From positions 1-52,513 of the forward strand of contig NZ_ACEP01000033.1 of NCBI RefSeq assembly GCF_000173975.1: a stretch of 52,513 nt of DNA, given 5' to 3'. Position numbers and translations under genes: made by a program. Below are positions 16,049 through 24,136 of the stretch, in pieces (positions within the stretch are counted from its first letter, which is position 1; every line of letters begins with the position of its first letter). Origin of the DNA: Anaerobutyricum hallii DSM 3353. Its GTDB lineage: Bacteria; Bacillota; Clostridia; Lachnospirales; Lachnospiraceae. The notes under the pieces were generated by a model. The model was given only the letters and a program-made list of their open reading frames with translations. It did no database searches and was not told the origin of the DNA.

Positions 16049-17488
16049 TCACCCTTTAATTTTTCCGTATAATACCTGTGCTCCCTGTTCTTCGAAAAGT
16101 ACCTGTTCTTCAGGGATTCCAAGTTCTCTGGAAAGAATCTGCATTACCTTGTACTGACAGAAACCACTCTGGCACCGTCCCATTCCTGCACGAGTTCTTC
16201 TCTTGACACCTTCTACGGTTCTTGCACCAAGTGTGGAATGAATCGCTGCAATGATTTCACCCTCTGGAACAGTCTCACACCGACATACAATTTTACCCCA
16301 GGCAGGGTCTTTTTTGATGAGTGCATCCTGTTCTTCTAAGGAAAGATCGCTGAAATCCGGGATTGGTTCACGGTATGGGTTGTAGTCTGATTTATCTTTC
16401 AGATCTAATCCGGCATTTGCCAGAAGGTCTCTTACATACTCAGCAATCGCAGGGGAAGAAGCGATTCCCGGGGACTGGATTCCGGCAGCATGGATAAAGC
16501 CTTTTACTATCTCAGATTCACGAATGTAGAAATCGTTTCCGTTGTTTAATACAACTGGTCGCTGTCCTGCAAAAGTACGAATAATACATCTTGGGTCAAA
16601 GTCTGGAAGAAGCATTTTGGCTCCTTTTATTAATTCATCAATACCATGTGCATCGTTTGTTACGTCATATTTATCTTCTCGCATTGTGGCAGTCGAACCG
16701 ATAAGGAAGTTACCAGAAACAGTAGGAATCAATGCGATGCCTTTTGTATCCGGTCCCGGACAAGGGAACATAACTGTATGAATCGGAAGCACTTTATCCA
16801 GTACGCAAAGGTTTCCGTGACGGCCTTCCACCTGATATTCGTGGATACCTGCCATCGCTGCAACATCGTCCGCATGCACACCGGCTGCATTAACGATAAA
16901 ACGAGTCTCATACTGTCTGTCCTGTGTGTATACAACAAAGTCTTCTTCTGCACGTTTTTCAATTTTACGCACTTTCTGGCAAAGACCAAGTTCTACACCG
17001 TTCTGCATTGCATTTTCCATAAAAGCAATGGCTACTTCAAATGGGTCTACCATTACGGTTGTATTTGCAAGTAGCGCACCTAACGCCTTATCACTGATAT
17101 GTGGTTCTCTGTTATGGAGCTGCTCAAAATCTAAACGTTCTACTTTTTCTACACCGTTGATTCTGGCATTATCCATCAGTTCGTCTACCTTTTTTAAATC
17201 CTGATCGGAGTAGGCAACGACAAGTGTTCCTGTAGGTAATATTTTAAAGCCTAATTCTTTAGAAAGTCTTGGATACATTCTTGCTCCCGGAGGATTCAGT
17301 TTTGCTTTTAATGTGCCCGGATGCGGGTCATAACCTGGATGGATTACTCCACCATTTTGTTTTGTTGCAGAAAAAGCTACGTCTGTACCGCTCTCTAACA
17401 AAATCGTTTTTAACTGATATTTTGCCAGTTCATGAGCAATTCCTGTACCGGTGATTCCACCACCAATAATTACTACATCATACTTCAT
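16049..17488 (-). CDS. glpA: FAD-dependent glycerol-3-phosphate dehydrogenase, GlpA-like, with BFD-type Fe-S domain
   Basis: Oxidises glycerol-3-phosphate to dihydroxyacetone phosphate. In this 479-residue protein the FAD motif is at residues 5-20 (VVIIGGGITGTGIAHELAKY), followed by a DAO-fold domain. The C-terminal 80 residues form a BFD-like [2Fe-2S] domain with CRC (residues near 404-406) and CQSGFC as the four Cys ligands. There is no GlpC-like subunit nearby; the downstream flavoprotein and DUF1667 protein are the likely partners. The start follows AAAGGGG. It lies 29 bp after glpK in the same transcription unit. Confidence 0.92.
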   Translation of the reverse strand: MKYDVVIIGGGITGTGIAHELAKYQLKTILLESGTDVAFSATKQNGGVIHPGYDPHPGTLKAKLNPPGARMYPRLSKELGFKILPTGTLVVAYSDQDLKKVDELMDNARINGVEKVERLDFEQLHNREPHISDKALGALLANTTVMVDPFEVAIAFMENAMQNGVELGLCQKVRKIEKRAEEDFVVYTQDRQYETRFIVNAAGVHADDVAAMAGIHEYQVEGRHGNLCVLDKVLPIHTVMFPCPGPDTKGIALIPTVSGNFLIGSTATMREDKYDVTNDAHGIDELIKGAKMLLPDFDPRCIIRTFAGQRPVVLNNGNDFYIRESEIVKGFIHAAGIQSPGIASSPAIAEYVRDLLANAGLDLKDKSDYNPYREPIPDFSDLSLEEQDALIKKDPAWGKIVCRCETVPEGEIIAAIHSTLGARTVEGVKRRTRAGMGRCQSGFCQYKVMQILSRELGIPEEQVLFEEQGAQVLYGKIKG

Positions 17489-17517
17489 ATGTCTACCCCT
17501 TTCTAGATTAAAAGATT

Positions 17518-19002
17518 TTATAACCAGTCTTTAGATTTCTCTACTGCCTTGCACCACTGTGCGTAAAGATTTTCTCTTGTTTCCTCATCCATCTGTGGTT
17601 CAAATACTCTGTCGGCTTCCCATAATTCCTTGATTTCATCTTCACTCTTGAAAATACCACAGCCAAGTCCTGCTAAATAACATGCACCAAGTGCGGTTGT
17701 CTCAATGTCTTTTGGACGTACAACGCGGCAATTTAAAATGTCTGCCTGGAACTGCATTAAGAAGTCATTCTTAGAAGCTCCACCGTCTACTTTCAGCTCT
17801 TTTAATTTGATTCCTGAATTGCGCTCCATCTCTTCAAGAAGGTCTCTTGTCTGGTATGCCATGGATTCTAATGCTGCTCTTGTAATCTGTTCTTTTGATG
17901 TAGCAGCAGTAATACCAATGATCATTCCTCTGGCACCTGTATTCCAGTGTGGTGCACCAAGTCCGGTAAATGCAGGTACGAAGAAAATGCCTCCGTTATC
18001 CGGGATACTTTCTGCCATAACACTTGTCTTAGCAGCATGGTCAACTAAGTTAATCTTATCTCGTAACCACTGAATAACCTGACCTGCAATTAAAATACTT
18101 GCACCCATAGAATATTTTACTTTTCCATCTTTACCCCATGCAACTGTGAGAAGTCCTTTCTCTGTTTCTGGTGCAACATCACCTGTATACATCAGTGGTA
18201 CTGCACTTGTTCCATATGTATTCTTTGCTGCGCCTTCCTCGAAACAAGCCTGTCCAAATAATGCGGCACTCTGGTCACCAGCAATACCTGTGATTGGGAT
18301 TTCTGCACCAAACCATTCTGGATCTGTATATCCAAAGATTCCTACCGATGGTTTGATTTCCGGAAGCATACATTTTGGAATATTCAGCATAGAAAGAAGT
18401 TCATCATCCCATTTTAATTCATGAGCGTTCATAACCATAGAACGAGCTGCGTTAGAATAATCTGTTGCATGTACTTTACCTTTTGTAAGGTTATAAAGCA
18501 GCCAGCAGTCAATTGTTCCGAATAATAATTCACCCTTTTCTGCTCTTTCCTGTGCGCCTTCTACTTCATCAAGAATCCAGCGGATCTTAGAACCAGAATA
18601 CGTTGGGTCAATTACCAGACCTGTCTTTTTGTTTACAGTATCGTTGTAACCCTCCTCAATCAGTTTCGCACAGATATCTGCCGTACGGCGGCAGCCCCAG
18701 ACAATCGTGTTGTAAATCGGTTCTCCTGTTGCCTTATCCCAGATTGTTGTGGTCTCTCTCTGGTTGGCAATACCGATTGCCGCGATGTCTTTTCCTGTAA
18801 GACCTGCTTTTTTAATTGCATTCCGGGATGTTCTTAATGTAACTTCCCACACGGTCTTTCCACTCTGCTCCCACCAGCCGGAATTCGGGAAAAACTGCTC
18901 ATACTCTTCATAGTCAATCGCTACTGTTTTACCCTTCTCATCATAAACAACACCTCTTGACCCCGTTGTTCCCTGATCCATTACTAAAATGTAGTTTGCC
19001 AT
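17518..19002 (-). CDS. glpK: Glycerol kinase
   Basis: ATP-dependent phosphorylation of glycerol to sn-glycerol-3-phosphate. At 494 residues it is the normal FGGY-family length. The N-terminal phosphate-binding motif is MDQGTTGSRGVVYD, followed by NQRETT and GIAGDQSAALFGQ, then the second FGGY signature ELKVDGGASKNDFLMQFQAD. The start follows AAAAAGGAGGAGC. It heads the glpK-glpA-glpB-DUF1667 unit and is preceded by a leader terminator, the expected target of GlpP. No glycerol facilitator gene is in the window. Confidence 0.97.
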   Translation of the reverse strand: MANYILVMDQGTTGSRGVVYDEKGKTVAIDYEEYEQFFPNSGWWEQSGKTVWEVTLRTSRNAIKKAGLTGKDIAAIGIANQRETTTIWDKATGEPIYNTIVWGCRRTADICAKLIEEGYNDTVNKKTGLVIDPTYSGSKIRWILDEVEGAQERAEKGELLFGTIDCWLLYNLTKGKVHATDYSNAARSMVMNAHELKWDDELLSMLNIPKCMLPEIKPSVGIFGYTDPEWFGAEIPITGIAGDQSAALFGQACFEEGAAKNTYGTSAVPLMYTGDVAPETEKGLLTVAWGKDGKVKYSMGASILIAGQVIQWLRDKINLVDHAAKTSVMAESIPDNGGIFFVPAFTGLGAPHWNTGARGMIIGITAATSKEQITRAALESMAYQTRDLLEEMERNSGIKLKELKVDGGASKNDFLMQFQADILNCRVVRPKDIETTALGACYLAGLGCGIFKSEDEIKELWEADRVFEPQMDEETRENLYAQWCKAVEKSKDWL

Positions 19003-19064
19003 ATACCTGCTCCTCCTTTTTTAATTGTTCCTGCCAGCTTCACCCTTTAAAACCGGTCAGGATG

Positions 19065-19133
19065 TTAGATAATTAAAAAAGTCCTGCTTAATAAGACTGT
19101 CAAAACTTCAACAGCCTCATAAGCAGGACTCAT
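19065..19133 (-). CDS. Possible 22-residue leader peptide before glpK
   Basis: ATG at 19133 follows GGGAGAGAG at workable spacing and reads MSPAYEAVEVLTVLLSRTF plus three residues to a TAA at 19065. The frame runs through the whole terminator hairpin at 19071-19130, so translation would interfere with folding. GlpP control does not need a leader peptide, so this may be chance. Confidence 0.25.
   Translation of the reverse strand: MSPAYEAVEVLTVLLSRTFLII
19071..19130 (-). terminator. Leader terminator upstream of glpK (candidate GlpP antitermination site)
   Basis: Minus-strand arms AGTCCTGCTTA (19120-19130) and TAAGCAGGACT (19080-19090) are perfectly complementary and are followed by TTTTTTAATT. 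The hairpin ends about 70 bp before the glpK start codon and about 135 bp after the dhaL stop. It may serve both as dha operon terminator and as the GlpP-controlled attenuator; a TATAAT at about 19183 would allow a promoter between dhaL and the hairpin. Confidence 0.75.
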
Positions 19134-19266
19134 AACTCTCTCCCGTTAATACATTATTTTGTTGTATCGAAAATAAATATTATAAACTTTAATAAGCCTT
19201 TGTACTTCCTCTCATCAATATCACTACTGATTATTAATGAAGCAGTATCCTACACATCGTGATGTA

Positions 19267-19917
19267 CTAGTTTGGCATATCCTTGTAGAATACTTCAAGA
19301 ATCTCTGCGGCAGATGCAGCACCTGGGTCAAGATGACCGATAGCACGTTCTCCAAGTCTCATAGCACGGCCTTTTGTTGCTACAATATTTCTTGTAGACT
19401 CTAAACCTGCCTTACCAGCTTCAACAGCTTTCTCCATAGCTTCTTTGGCTGGTGTTCCGCCTTCGTATTCTTTGCGGAGTGTCTCAACTGCTGGAACAAA
19501 TGTGTCAAGCATAGTTTTCTCTCCAGTTGTGGACTTACCACGCTTTTTGATAATCTCAACACCTTTTTCCATCATGGCGATAAATTCTTCAAAAGTTGCT
19601 CCCTCATCTGGGCCTTTTGTCTTAATTGGAAGTCCAAACTTCATAAAGAAGCTTCCGTAAAGTGGTCCTGAAGAACCGCCTACCTTGTCAAGAAGTGCTG
19701 TACCAACTTTGTTATAAAAGTCTCTTACACTTAATCCCTTCCAGTCTTCAATATTTTTATTAACTTCACGGAAACCGATAGAAAGGTTGATTCCGTGGTC
19801 ACCATCACCGATTGCTGAATCTAGGTCTGTGAAATACTCTTTTCTATCTTCAGCTAAAACAATTAAATCTCTGATTACCTGTACGAAGTAATCTTTACTT
19901 AACATGTATTCACTCAT
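19267..19917 (-). CDS. dhaL: Dihydroxyacetone kinase ADP-binding subunit DhaL
   Basis: Carries the tightly bound ADP/ATP cofactor of PTS-dependent dihydroxyacetone kinase; DhaM rephosphorylates it and it passes the phosphate to dihydroxyacetone on DhaK. The 216-residue length is typical. The metal/nucleotide motif DSAIGDGDHGINL is at about residues 29-41, followed by GGSSGPLYG and STTGEKTMLD. It is the last gene of dhaM-dhaK-dhaL, 15 bp after dhaK. Confidence 0.96.
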   Translation of the reverse strand: MSEYMLSKDYFVQVIRDLIVLAEDRKEYFTDLDSAIGDGDHGINLSIGFREVNKNIEDWKGLSVRDFYNKVGTALLDKVGGSSGPLYGSFFMKFGLPIKTKGPDEGATFEEFIAMMEKGVEIIKKRGKSTTGEKTMLDTFVPAVETLRKEYEGGTPAKEAMEKAVEAGKAGLESTRNIVATKGRAMRLGERAIGHLDPGAASAAEILEVFYKDMPN

Positions 19918-19932
19918 TATTAATCACCTTTA

Positions 19933-20949
19933 TTATTTCTGTGTAAAGTATGGAGTGTCGCAAGGTGCATCCATTAATTCTTTTAATTCGTCATCCAGTT
20001 TCATTAATGTTACAGACATACCAGCCATATCCATAGAACAAGCAAATGGTCCTACTAATGCTTTGTAAACTTTGATTCCCTTTTCTTCAAGAATCTGAGC
20101 TACTCTTCTATAACATACATGAAGATCGATAAGTGGTGTAGCACCTAAGCTGTTTACAAGAACGTAAACTTCGTCTCCTTCAACGTATGGAAGATCTTTA
20201 AGGATTGGCTCCATAATCTCATCAATTACATTATCTGCTGTGTCGATCTTACCTCTTCTGATACCAGGTTCGCCGTGGATACCCATACCGATTTCCATGT
20301 CACCATCTTCCATATCGAAGATGGTTCCGCCCTTTGCAGGAAGAGTTGCAGAAGACATTGCAACACCCATAGAACGAGTATTGTCATTCGCTTTCTGAGC
20401 TGCTGCTACTACTTCGTCTAAGTCTGCACCAGTTGCTGCCTTAGCACCTGCTACTTTAAATACGAAGAAGTCACCAGCGATACCTCTTCTGTCAGGAATA
20501 TTCTCAGAAGAAACAACATCGTCTGTTACGAGAACTGTCTCTACTCTGATATCGTCTTCCTCATCAGCCTTCTCAGCTCCCATATCGAAGTTCATAACGT
20601 CTCCGGCATAATTACCATATAAGTAAATACATCCTTTTCCGTTATCACATGCTTTTGCTGCTGCGTAGCATGGGTCTGGAGATGGGGATGTGTTAATGTT
20701 ACCGATTACAACAGCATCTGCGAAATCTTCTCCCACATAACCGATGAATAATGGCTCATGTCCTGAACCTCCACCGATGATAACACCAACTTTGTCCTTT
20801 GTTCCAGCGTCATTCGCTAAAACAACACGTCCCTGTGCCTCATCTAAATCACACATCTTAACATATTGTTTATGTGCGCCTACATAACCTTCTACCATTT
20901 CTTCTACGATATCATATGGGTCGTTAAAAAGTCTTTTAATCTTTGCCAT
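19933..20949 (-). CDS. dhaK: Dihydroxyacetone kinase substrate-binding subunit DhaK
   Basis: Binds dihydroxyacetone covalently as a hemiaminal on a histidine. I take ATG 20949 (MAKIKRLFN) as start, 10 nt after GGGAGG; a longer reading from TTG 20967 would put the ribosome binding site inside the gene. In the resulting 338 residues the motif GGGSGHEP is at 59-66 (His64), YGNYAGD at 111-117 (Asp117 is the likely catalytic acid) and GMGIHGEPG at 221-229 (His225 is the covalent site). It lies between dhaM and dhaL. Confidence 0.96.
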   Translation of the reverse strand: MAKIKRLFNDPYDIVEEMVEGYVGAHKQYVKMCDLDEAQGRVVLANDAGTKDKVGVIIGGGSGHEPLFIGYVGEDFADAVVIGNINTSPSPDPCYAAAKACDNGKGCIYLYGNYAGDVMNFDMGAEKADEEDDIRVETVLVTDDVVSSENIPDRRGIAGDFFVFKVAGAKAATGADLDEVVAAAQKANDNTRSMGVAMSSATLPAKGGTIFDMEDGDMEIGMGIHGEPGIRRGKIDTADNVIDEIMEPILKDLPYVEGDEVYVLVNSLGATPLIDLHVCYRRVAQILEEKGIKVYKALVGPFACSMDMAGMSVTLMKLDDELKELMDAPCDTPYFTQK

Positions 20950-20974
20950 TGTAAGTCTACCTCCCAAAACTTAA

Positions 20975-21373
20975 TTAGTTTTTATGTACATTGCGTGCAT
21001 CTTCTGATGCTTTGATAACATCCGCTACATCATCGCTGATCGTTCCCTGAACAACACCAGCTAAAGCACCTTCAACAATCGGTGCGTCTACTAACTGAAC
21101 CTTCTCAGCTAAATCTTCATCAATTAAATCAATCGCTGTCTCTGCGCTTAAAATAGAACTTCCTAAATCAGCATAGATTAAGATATGATCACAATCTTCT
21201 ACAGATTCAATAGCTCCCTGAATCTTGATTGCACTTGTTCCGATTCTTCCTCCGTCTGCGCCACCTGCAGCAACTACCTGCACGGAACCATCGTTCATCT
21301 CATCCACAAGTTCCTTTAAGCCCTTTGCGATGTATTCGCTATGTGATACGAGTACTACTCCAAACTTTGCCAT
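20975..21373 (-). CDS. dhaM: PTS-dependent dihydroxyacetone kinase phosphotransferase subunit DhaM
   Basis: A 132-residue EIIA-Man-like protein that receives phosphate from HPr and hands it to ADP on DhaL. The phosphorylated residue is His11 in VVLVSHSEYIAKGL. The single-domain form (no fused HPr or EI domains) is the usual Firmicutes architecture. First gene of dhaM-K-L. The start follows GATGAGGAG. An inverted repeat at 21430-21464 lies in its promoter region. Confidence 0.94.
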   Translation of the reverse strand: MAKFGVVLVSHSEYIAKGLKELVDEMNDGSVQVVAAGGADGGRIGTSAIKIQGAIESVEDCDHILIYADLGSSILSAETAIDLIDEDLAEKVQLVDAPIVEGALAGVVQGTISDDVADVIKASEDARNVHKN

Positions 21374-21429
21374 GTATTTCTCCTCATCTCTGGTCTTCTG
21401 TTATAATCAGCCTTTATAACAAAAGTATA

Positions 21430-21464
21430 ATTGCAACATAAAAAAGCCATCATCATGTTGCAAT
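21430..21464. promoter_or_regulatory. Inverted repeat upstream of dhaM (candidate operator)
   Basis: ATTGCAACAT (21430-21439) and ATGTTGCAAT (21455-21464) are 10-bp perfect inverted arms 15 bp apart, about 60-90 bp before the dhaM start. No T-run follows on either strand, so an operator is more likely than a terminator. No dha-specific regulator gene is in the window. Confidence 0.5.
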
Positions 21465-21526
21465 ACCTACAACTATTCTAGTTCATTATCCATTAAATTT
21501 CAATATATTTTTAAAAAATTCATAAT

Positions 21527-22300
21527 TTATTTAAGAACATCTCTGATAATCTTGTTAAAATTATCTGCCTGCCATGCAGAACGTCCGATAAATAAGCCAT
21601 CAATGTGTTCCATCTTACTCAGACCTACTGCATTCTCCGGATTTACACTTCCTCCATATAAAACCGGAATCTCATTCCCTGCCTCTTCTCCAAAGAGTTC
21701 AACTAATGTTTCGCGGATGACGATATGGATCTGCTCTGCATATTCCTTCGTTGCAGGCTTTCCGTTCACCCCAATCGCCCATACCGGTTCATAAGCAATC
21801 CAAAGCTTTTCTGTCTGTTTCTCCGTTACACCGTAAAGCCCCTTCTTTAACTGAATACGGATAACCTCCTCTGAAATTCCGTAATCCTTCTGCTCTCCGG
21901 TTTCACCCACACATAAAAGCGTTGTAAAATTATGATTTAAGGCACATAACACCTTTTTATTCTCTTCTTCATCGGTCTCTCCAAGAACATGACGTCTCTC
22001 AGAATGTCCAATCATTACGATATCCGTTCCTACTTCCTGAAGCATCAGTGGAGAAATCTCTCCTGTGAACTGTCCCTGTTCCTCCCAGCCCATGTTCTGT
22101 GCTCCAACCATCAAAAGGTCTTCATCTTTTGCTTCATTCGCATCTCTCAGCGTTGTATAAGAAGGGATAACAAAGAGCTGCATGTCTTCTCTGCTGATAT
22201 CCTTTGTCAGCTCCTGCAACTGAGAAACAAATTCCACAGTATCTTTGATTGTCTTATACATTTTGGTATTTGTACCAAAGTAAATCTTCTTTTTTGCCAT
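21527..22300 (-). CDS. tpiA: Triosephosphate isomerase-like protein, atypical
   Basis: A 257-residue TIM barrel. Catalytic residues are in place: Asn11 and Lys13 (GTNTKMYKT), His99 (GHSERR) and Glu171 (AYEPVWAIG). Several conserved stretches differ from glycolytic TpiA: the usual GNWKMN is GTNTKMYKT, loop 6 reads WAIGVNGKPA rather than WAIGTGKTA, and the phosphate-binding end reads GLFIGRSAWQADNF rather than VGGASL. This variant pattern resembles paralogues placed with dihydroxyacetone or erythrulose kinases, so it may act on DHAP here or on tetrulose phosphates. It lies upstream of dhaMKL on the same strand. Confidence 0.85.
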   Translation of the reverse strand: MAKKKIYFGTNTKMYKTIKDTVEFVSQLQELTKDISREDMQLFVIPSYTTLRDANEAKDEDLLMVGAQNMGWEEQGQFTGEISPLMLQEVGTDIVMIGHSERRHVLGETDEEENKKVLCALNHNFTTLLCVGETGEQKDYGISEEVIRIQLKKGLYGVTEKQTEKLWIAYEPVWAIGVNGKPATKEYAEQIHIVIRETLVELFGEEAGNEIPVLYGGSVNPENAVGLSKMEHIDGLFIGRSAWQADNFNKIIRDVLK

Positions 22301-22314
22301 TATATCGACCTTTC

Positions 22315-22384
22315 TAGAGCGTGTTTGAAAAATACTTACTAAAAAATGTACATCACACTTTATAAATGCTTTTCAAATACGCTA
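22315..22384. repeat. Family B repeat between tpiA and its upstream neighbour
   Basis: TAGAGCGTGTTTGAAAAATAC at the left is mirrored by GCTTTTCAAATACGCTA at the right; the interior contains ATGTACATCA, similar to the ATGTACGTCG of the 24036 copy. Its edge is 15 bp from the tpiA start, so it lies in the 5' untranslated region. Confidence 0.65.
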
Positions 22385-22498
22385 TAATGCAAATATTTTC
22401 ACTTCAAACAACAACACCTTGTTATTTTAGCATATATTTTCATTTTTACCCACCGTAATTTTTGGTAATGTTGCGTATATTTTTTTGTTGTTATGGAC

Positions 22499-22559
22499 AG
22501 ACGAAACCCGAAAGCGCAGAATATTCCAGATGTAATATTCTGCGCTTTCGGGTTTCTGT
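22499..22559. repeat. Family A hairpin, coreless copy A4
   Basis: AGACG flank, 22-bp perfect arms (22504-22525 and 22534-22555), an 8-nt loop and a CTGT flank. It has the same boundaries as the long copies but none of the core, so it is either a minimal form or a deletion derivative. It lies 104 bp past the stop of the lipoprotein gene. Confidence 0.85.
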
Positions 22560-22662
22560 TTGTTGCTAAATTCAAAAATACTTTGCTATATTGGAGGGGG
22601 ATTTGTGGCTTTTCTCTTCGGGATTGTCTGTTAATCTATGTCTGTTGATTTACGTCTGTTAG

Positions 22663-23763
22663 TTATTTTATCGTAGTTTCCTTCATTAATGCGTCCATCA
22701 ACTTAGTGTACTGTAATTCAGAATGAATTTCATCTTCAGAAATGGCGGAAAGGACTTCTTTTTTGTCTTTATATCCAAGTTCATCGATGTAGTACTGGAT
22801 TTCTTCATCTACGTCGGCATCTGTTATTTCAATGCTATTCTCTTTTAAGAGTAAGTCCTGCACACACTGTTTTTTGAGATTTTCTTTGGCGTAGTCTTCG
22901 AGGGACATTTCGTAGTACTGTTCAATGAAATCACTTACGCTCATGCCAAAGTATCCTGCCATCTCTTTATTCTCAATTTTAATGTTTGAGACTTCCTTTT
23001 TGATATCTGCTTCAGAGAAATCTTTAAGCTGTGTAGCATTATCCATAATCTTATTCCAGAGTGTCTCCTGGTTTGTCTGCTCTGCCTCTGATTTCTTATC
23101 GCTTACAAGGCTGTCTCTTACCTGCTTTTTATATTCTTTTACTGTCTTACAGTCTGTATTTTCCTTGACAAGAGCATCATTCACTTCTGGTATTACTTCC
23201 TTTTCAATCATGTTAATAGAAACTGCAAGTTCACATTTTTTACCTGCTATAGAGGAATCGTCATAATCTTCTGGGAAAGTAAATTCTATTGTTACTGTAT
23301 CACCAACTTTTGCTCCAATAAGTTTCTCATCAACATCGACATTCTCATCAACATTTAAGTTGCCATCTCCAAGATGCATATCGAGATTGCTGTCTGAATA
23401 ATCGCTATTCTCTTTGCCGTTAATTGTTGTTGTATAATCTACATTAAGATAATCGTCTTTCTGTACGGTCTTTCTATCCTTAATCTCTTCATAGGATGCA
23501 TTATCGTGGGCTAGTTCATTCACCTGATCTTCTACATCCTGATCGGTTACTTTTGTGGATGCTCCCTTAATTGTGAGTCCCTTATACTGTCCAAGCTTCA
23601 CATATTCTGATGCATTAAGCTTCACTGGTGTAGCCTTCGCCTGCTGCGCGGCTTCTGTAGTTGCCTCTGCTGCCTTCTTACTGGACTTTGATGTTGCACA
23701 TCCGCCTAACATACAGATGGATGCAAATACTGCTGTTGCGATAAATATCTTTTTCTTTATCAT
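22663..23763 (-). CDS. Trigger-factor-like peptidyl-prolyl isomerase lipoprotein
   Basis: Exported folding factor. A lipoprotein signal peptide ends in lipobox LGGC with Cys22, followed by a short Ala/Lys/Thr linker. An FKBP-like domain (about 90-170; KDDYLNVDYTTTINGKE, then GAKVGDTVTIEFTFPEDY) is followed by a region resembling the trigger factor C-terminal chaperone domain. Cytosolic trigger factor lacks a signal peptide and has an N-terminal ribosome-binding domain; both facts separate this protein from tig. The 366-residue length is consistent with the known lipoprotein variants of Clostridia. Single-gene unit. Confidence 0.9.
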   Translation of the reverse strand: MIKKKIFIATAVFASICMLGGCATSKSSKKAAEATTEAAQQAKATPVKLNASEYVKLGQYKGLTIKGASTKVTDQDVEDQVNELAHDNASYEEIKDRKTVQKDDYLNVDYTTTINGKENSDYSDSNLDMHLGDGNLNVDENVDVDEKLIGAKVGDTVTIEFTFPEDYDDSSIAGKKCELAVSINMIEKEVIPEVNDALVKENTDCKTVKEYKKQVRDSLVSDKKSEAEQTNQETLWNKIMDNATQLKDFSEADIKKEVSNIKIENKEMAGYFGMSVSDFIEQYYEMSLEDYAKENLKKQCVQDLLLKENSIEITDADVDEEIQYYIDELGYKDKKEVLSAISEDEIHSELQYTKLMDALMKETTIK

Positions 23764-23926
23764 AAAAATCTCCTCTTTATTATTTCATTATGCGTTTTCG
23801 AATTGCCACACCTATTTTATTACTGTACCATTAATCATACAATCTTACCATTCTTTTCACAAAATCTACATATATTTCTTTTTTCTGTCTATTTTATGAC
23901 TCTGGGCAAATTATTTTTTTGAAATA

Positions 23927-24010
23927 CCATTTTACAGACTATCAAGTTGTTTTTTATTCTGAAAAACTATTTCTACAGACTGCCAAGTTATTCTATAATT
24001 TTAGAAAATC
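23927..24010. repeat. Imperfect tandem repeat, 41-bp period
   Basis: Two units of about 41 bp share ACAGACT (23934 and 23975), CAAGTT and a following AT-rich TTCTGAAAAA-like tail; the start of a third unit may follow. It lies upstream of the lipoprotein gene in a 373-bp non-coding stretch. Nothing else but a family B repeat was seen there. Confidence 0.55.
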
Positions 24011-24024
24011 ATTTTTGTGACATC

Positions 24025-24091
24025 ATCTCCCACCTTAGAGCGTGTCTGAAAAACGCTTTCTGCAAGATGTACGTCGCAATTTGTGGGAGAT
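24025..24091. repeat. Family B repeat with 9-bp terminal inverted repeats
   Basis: ATCTCCCAC (24025-24033) and GTGGGAGAT (24083-24091) enclose TAGAGCGTGTCTGAAAAAC followed by GCTTTCTGCAAGATGTACG. The inner part matches the reversed copy at 39217-39256 almost base for base. It lies 45 bp past the stop of the ABC-class ATPase. Confidence 0.7.
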
Positions 24092-24136
24092 TCCGCCTGA
24101 ATGAGGGCGGCGTAGCGAACTGAATGAAGGATAAAT

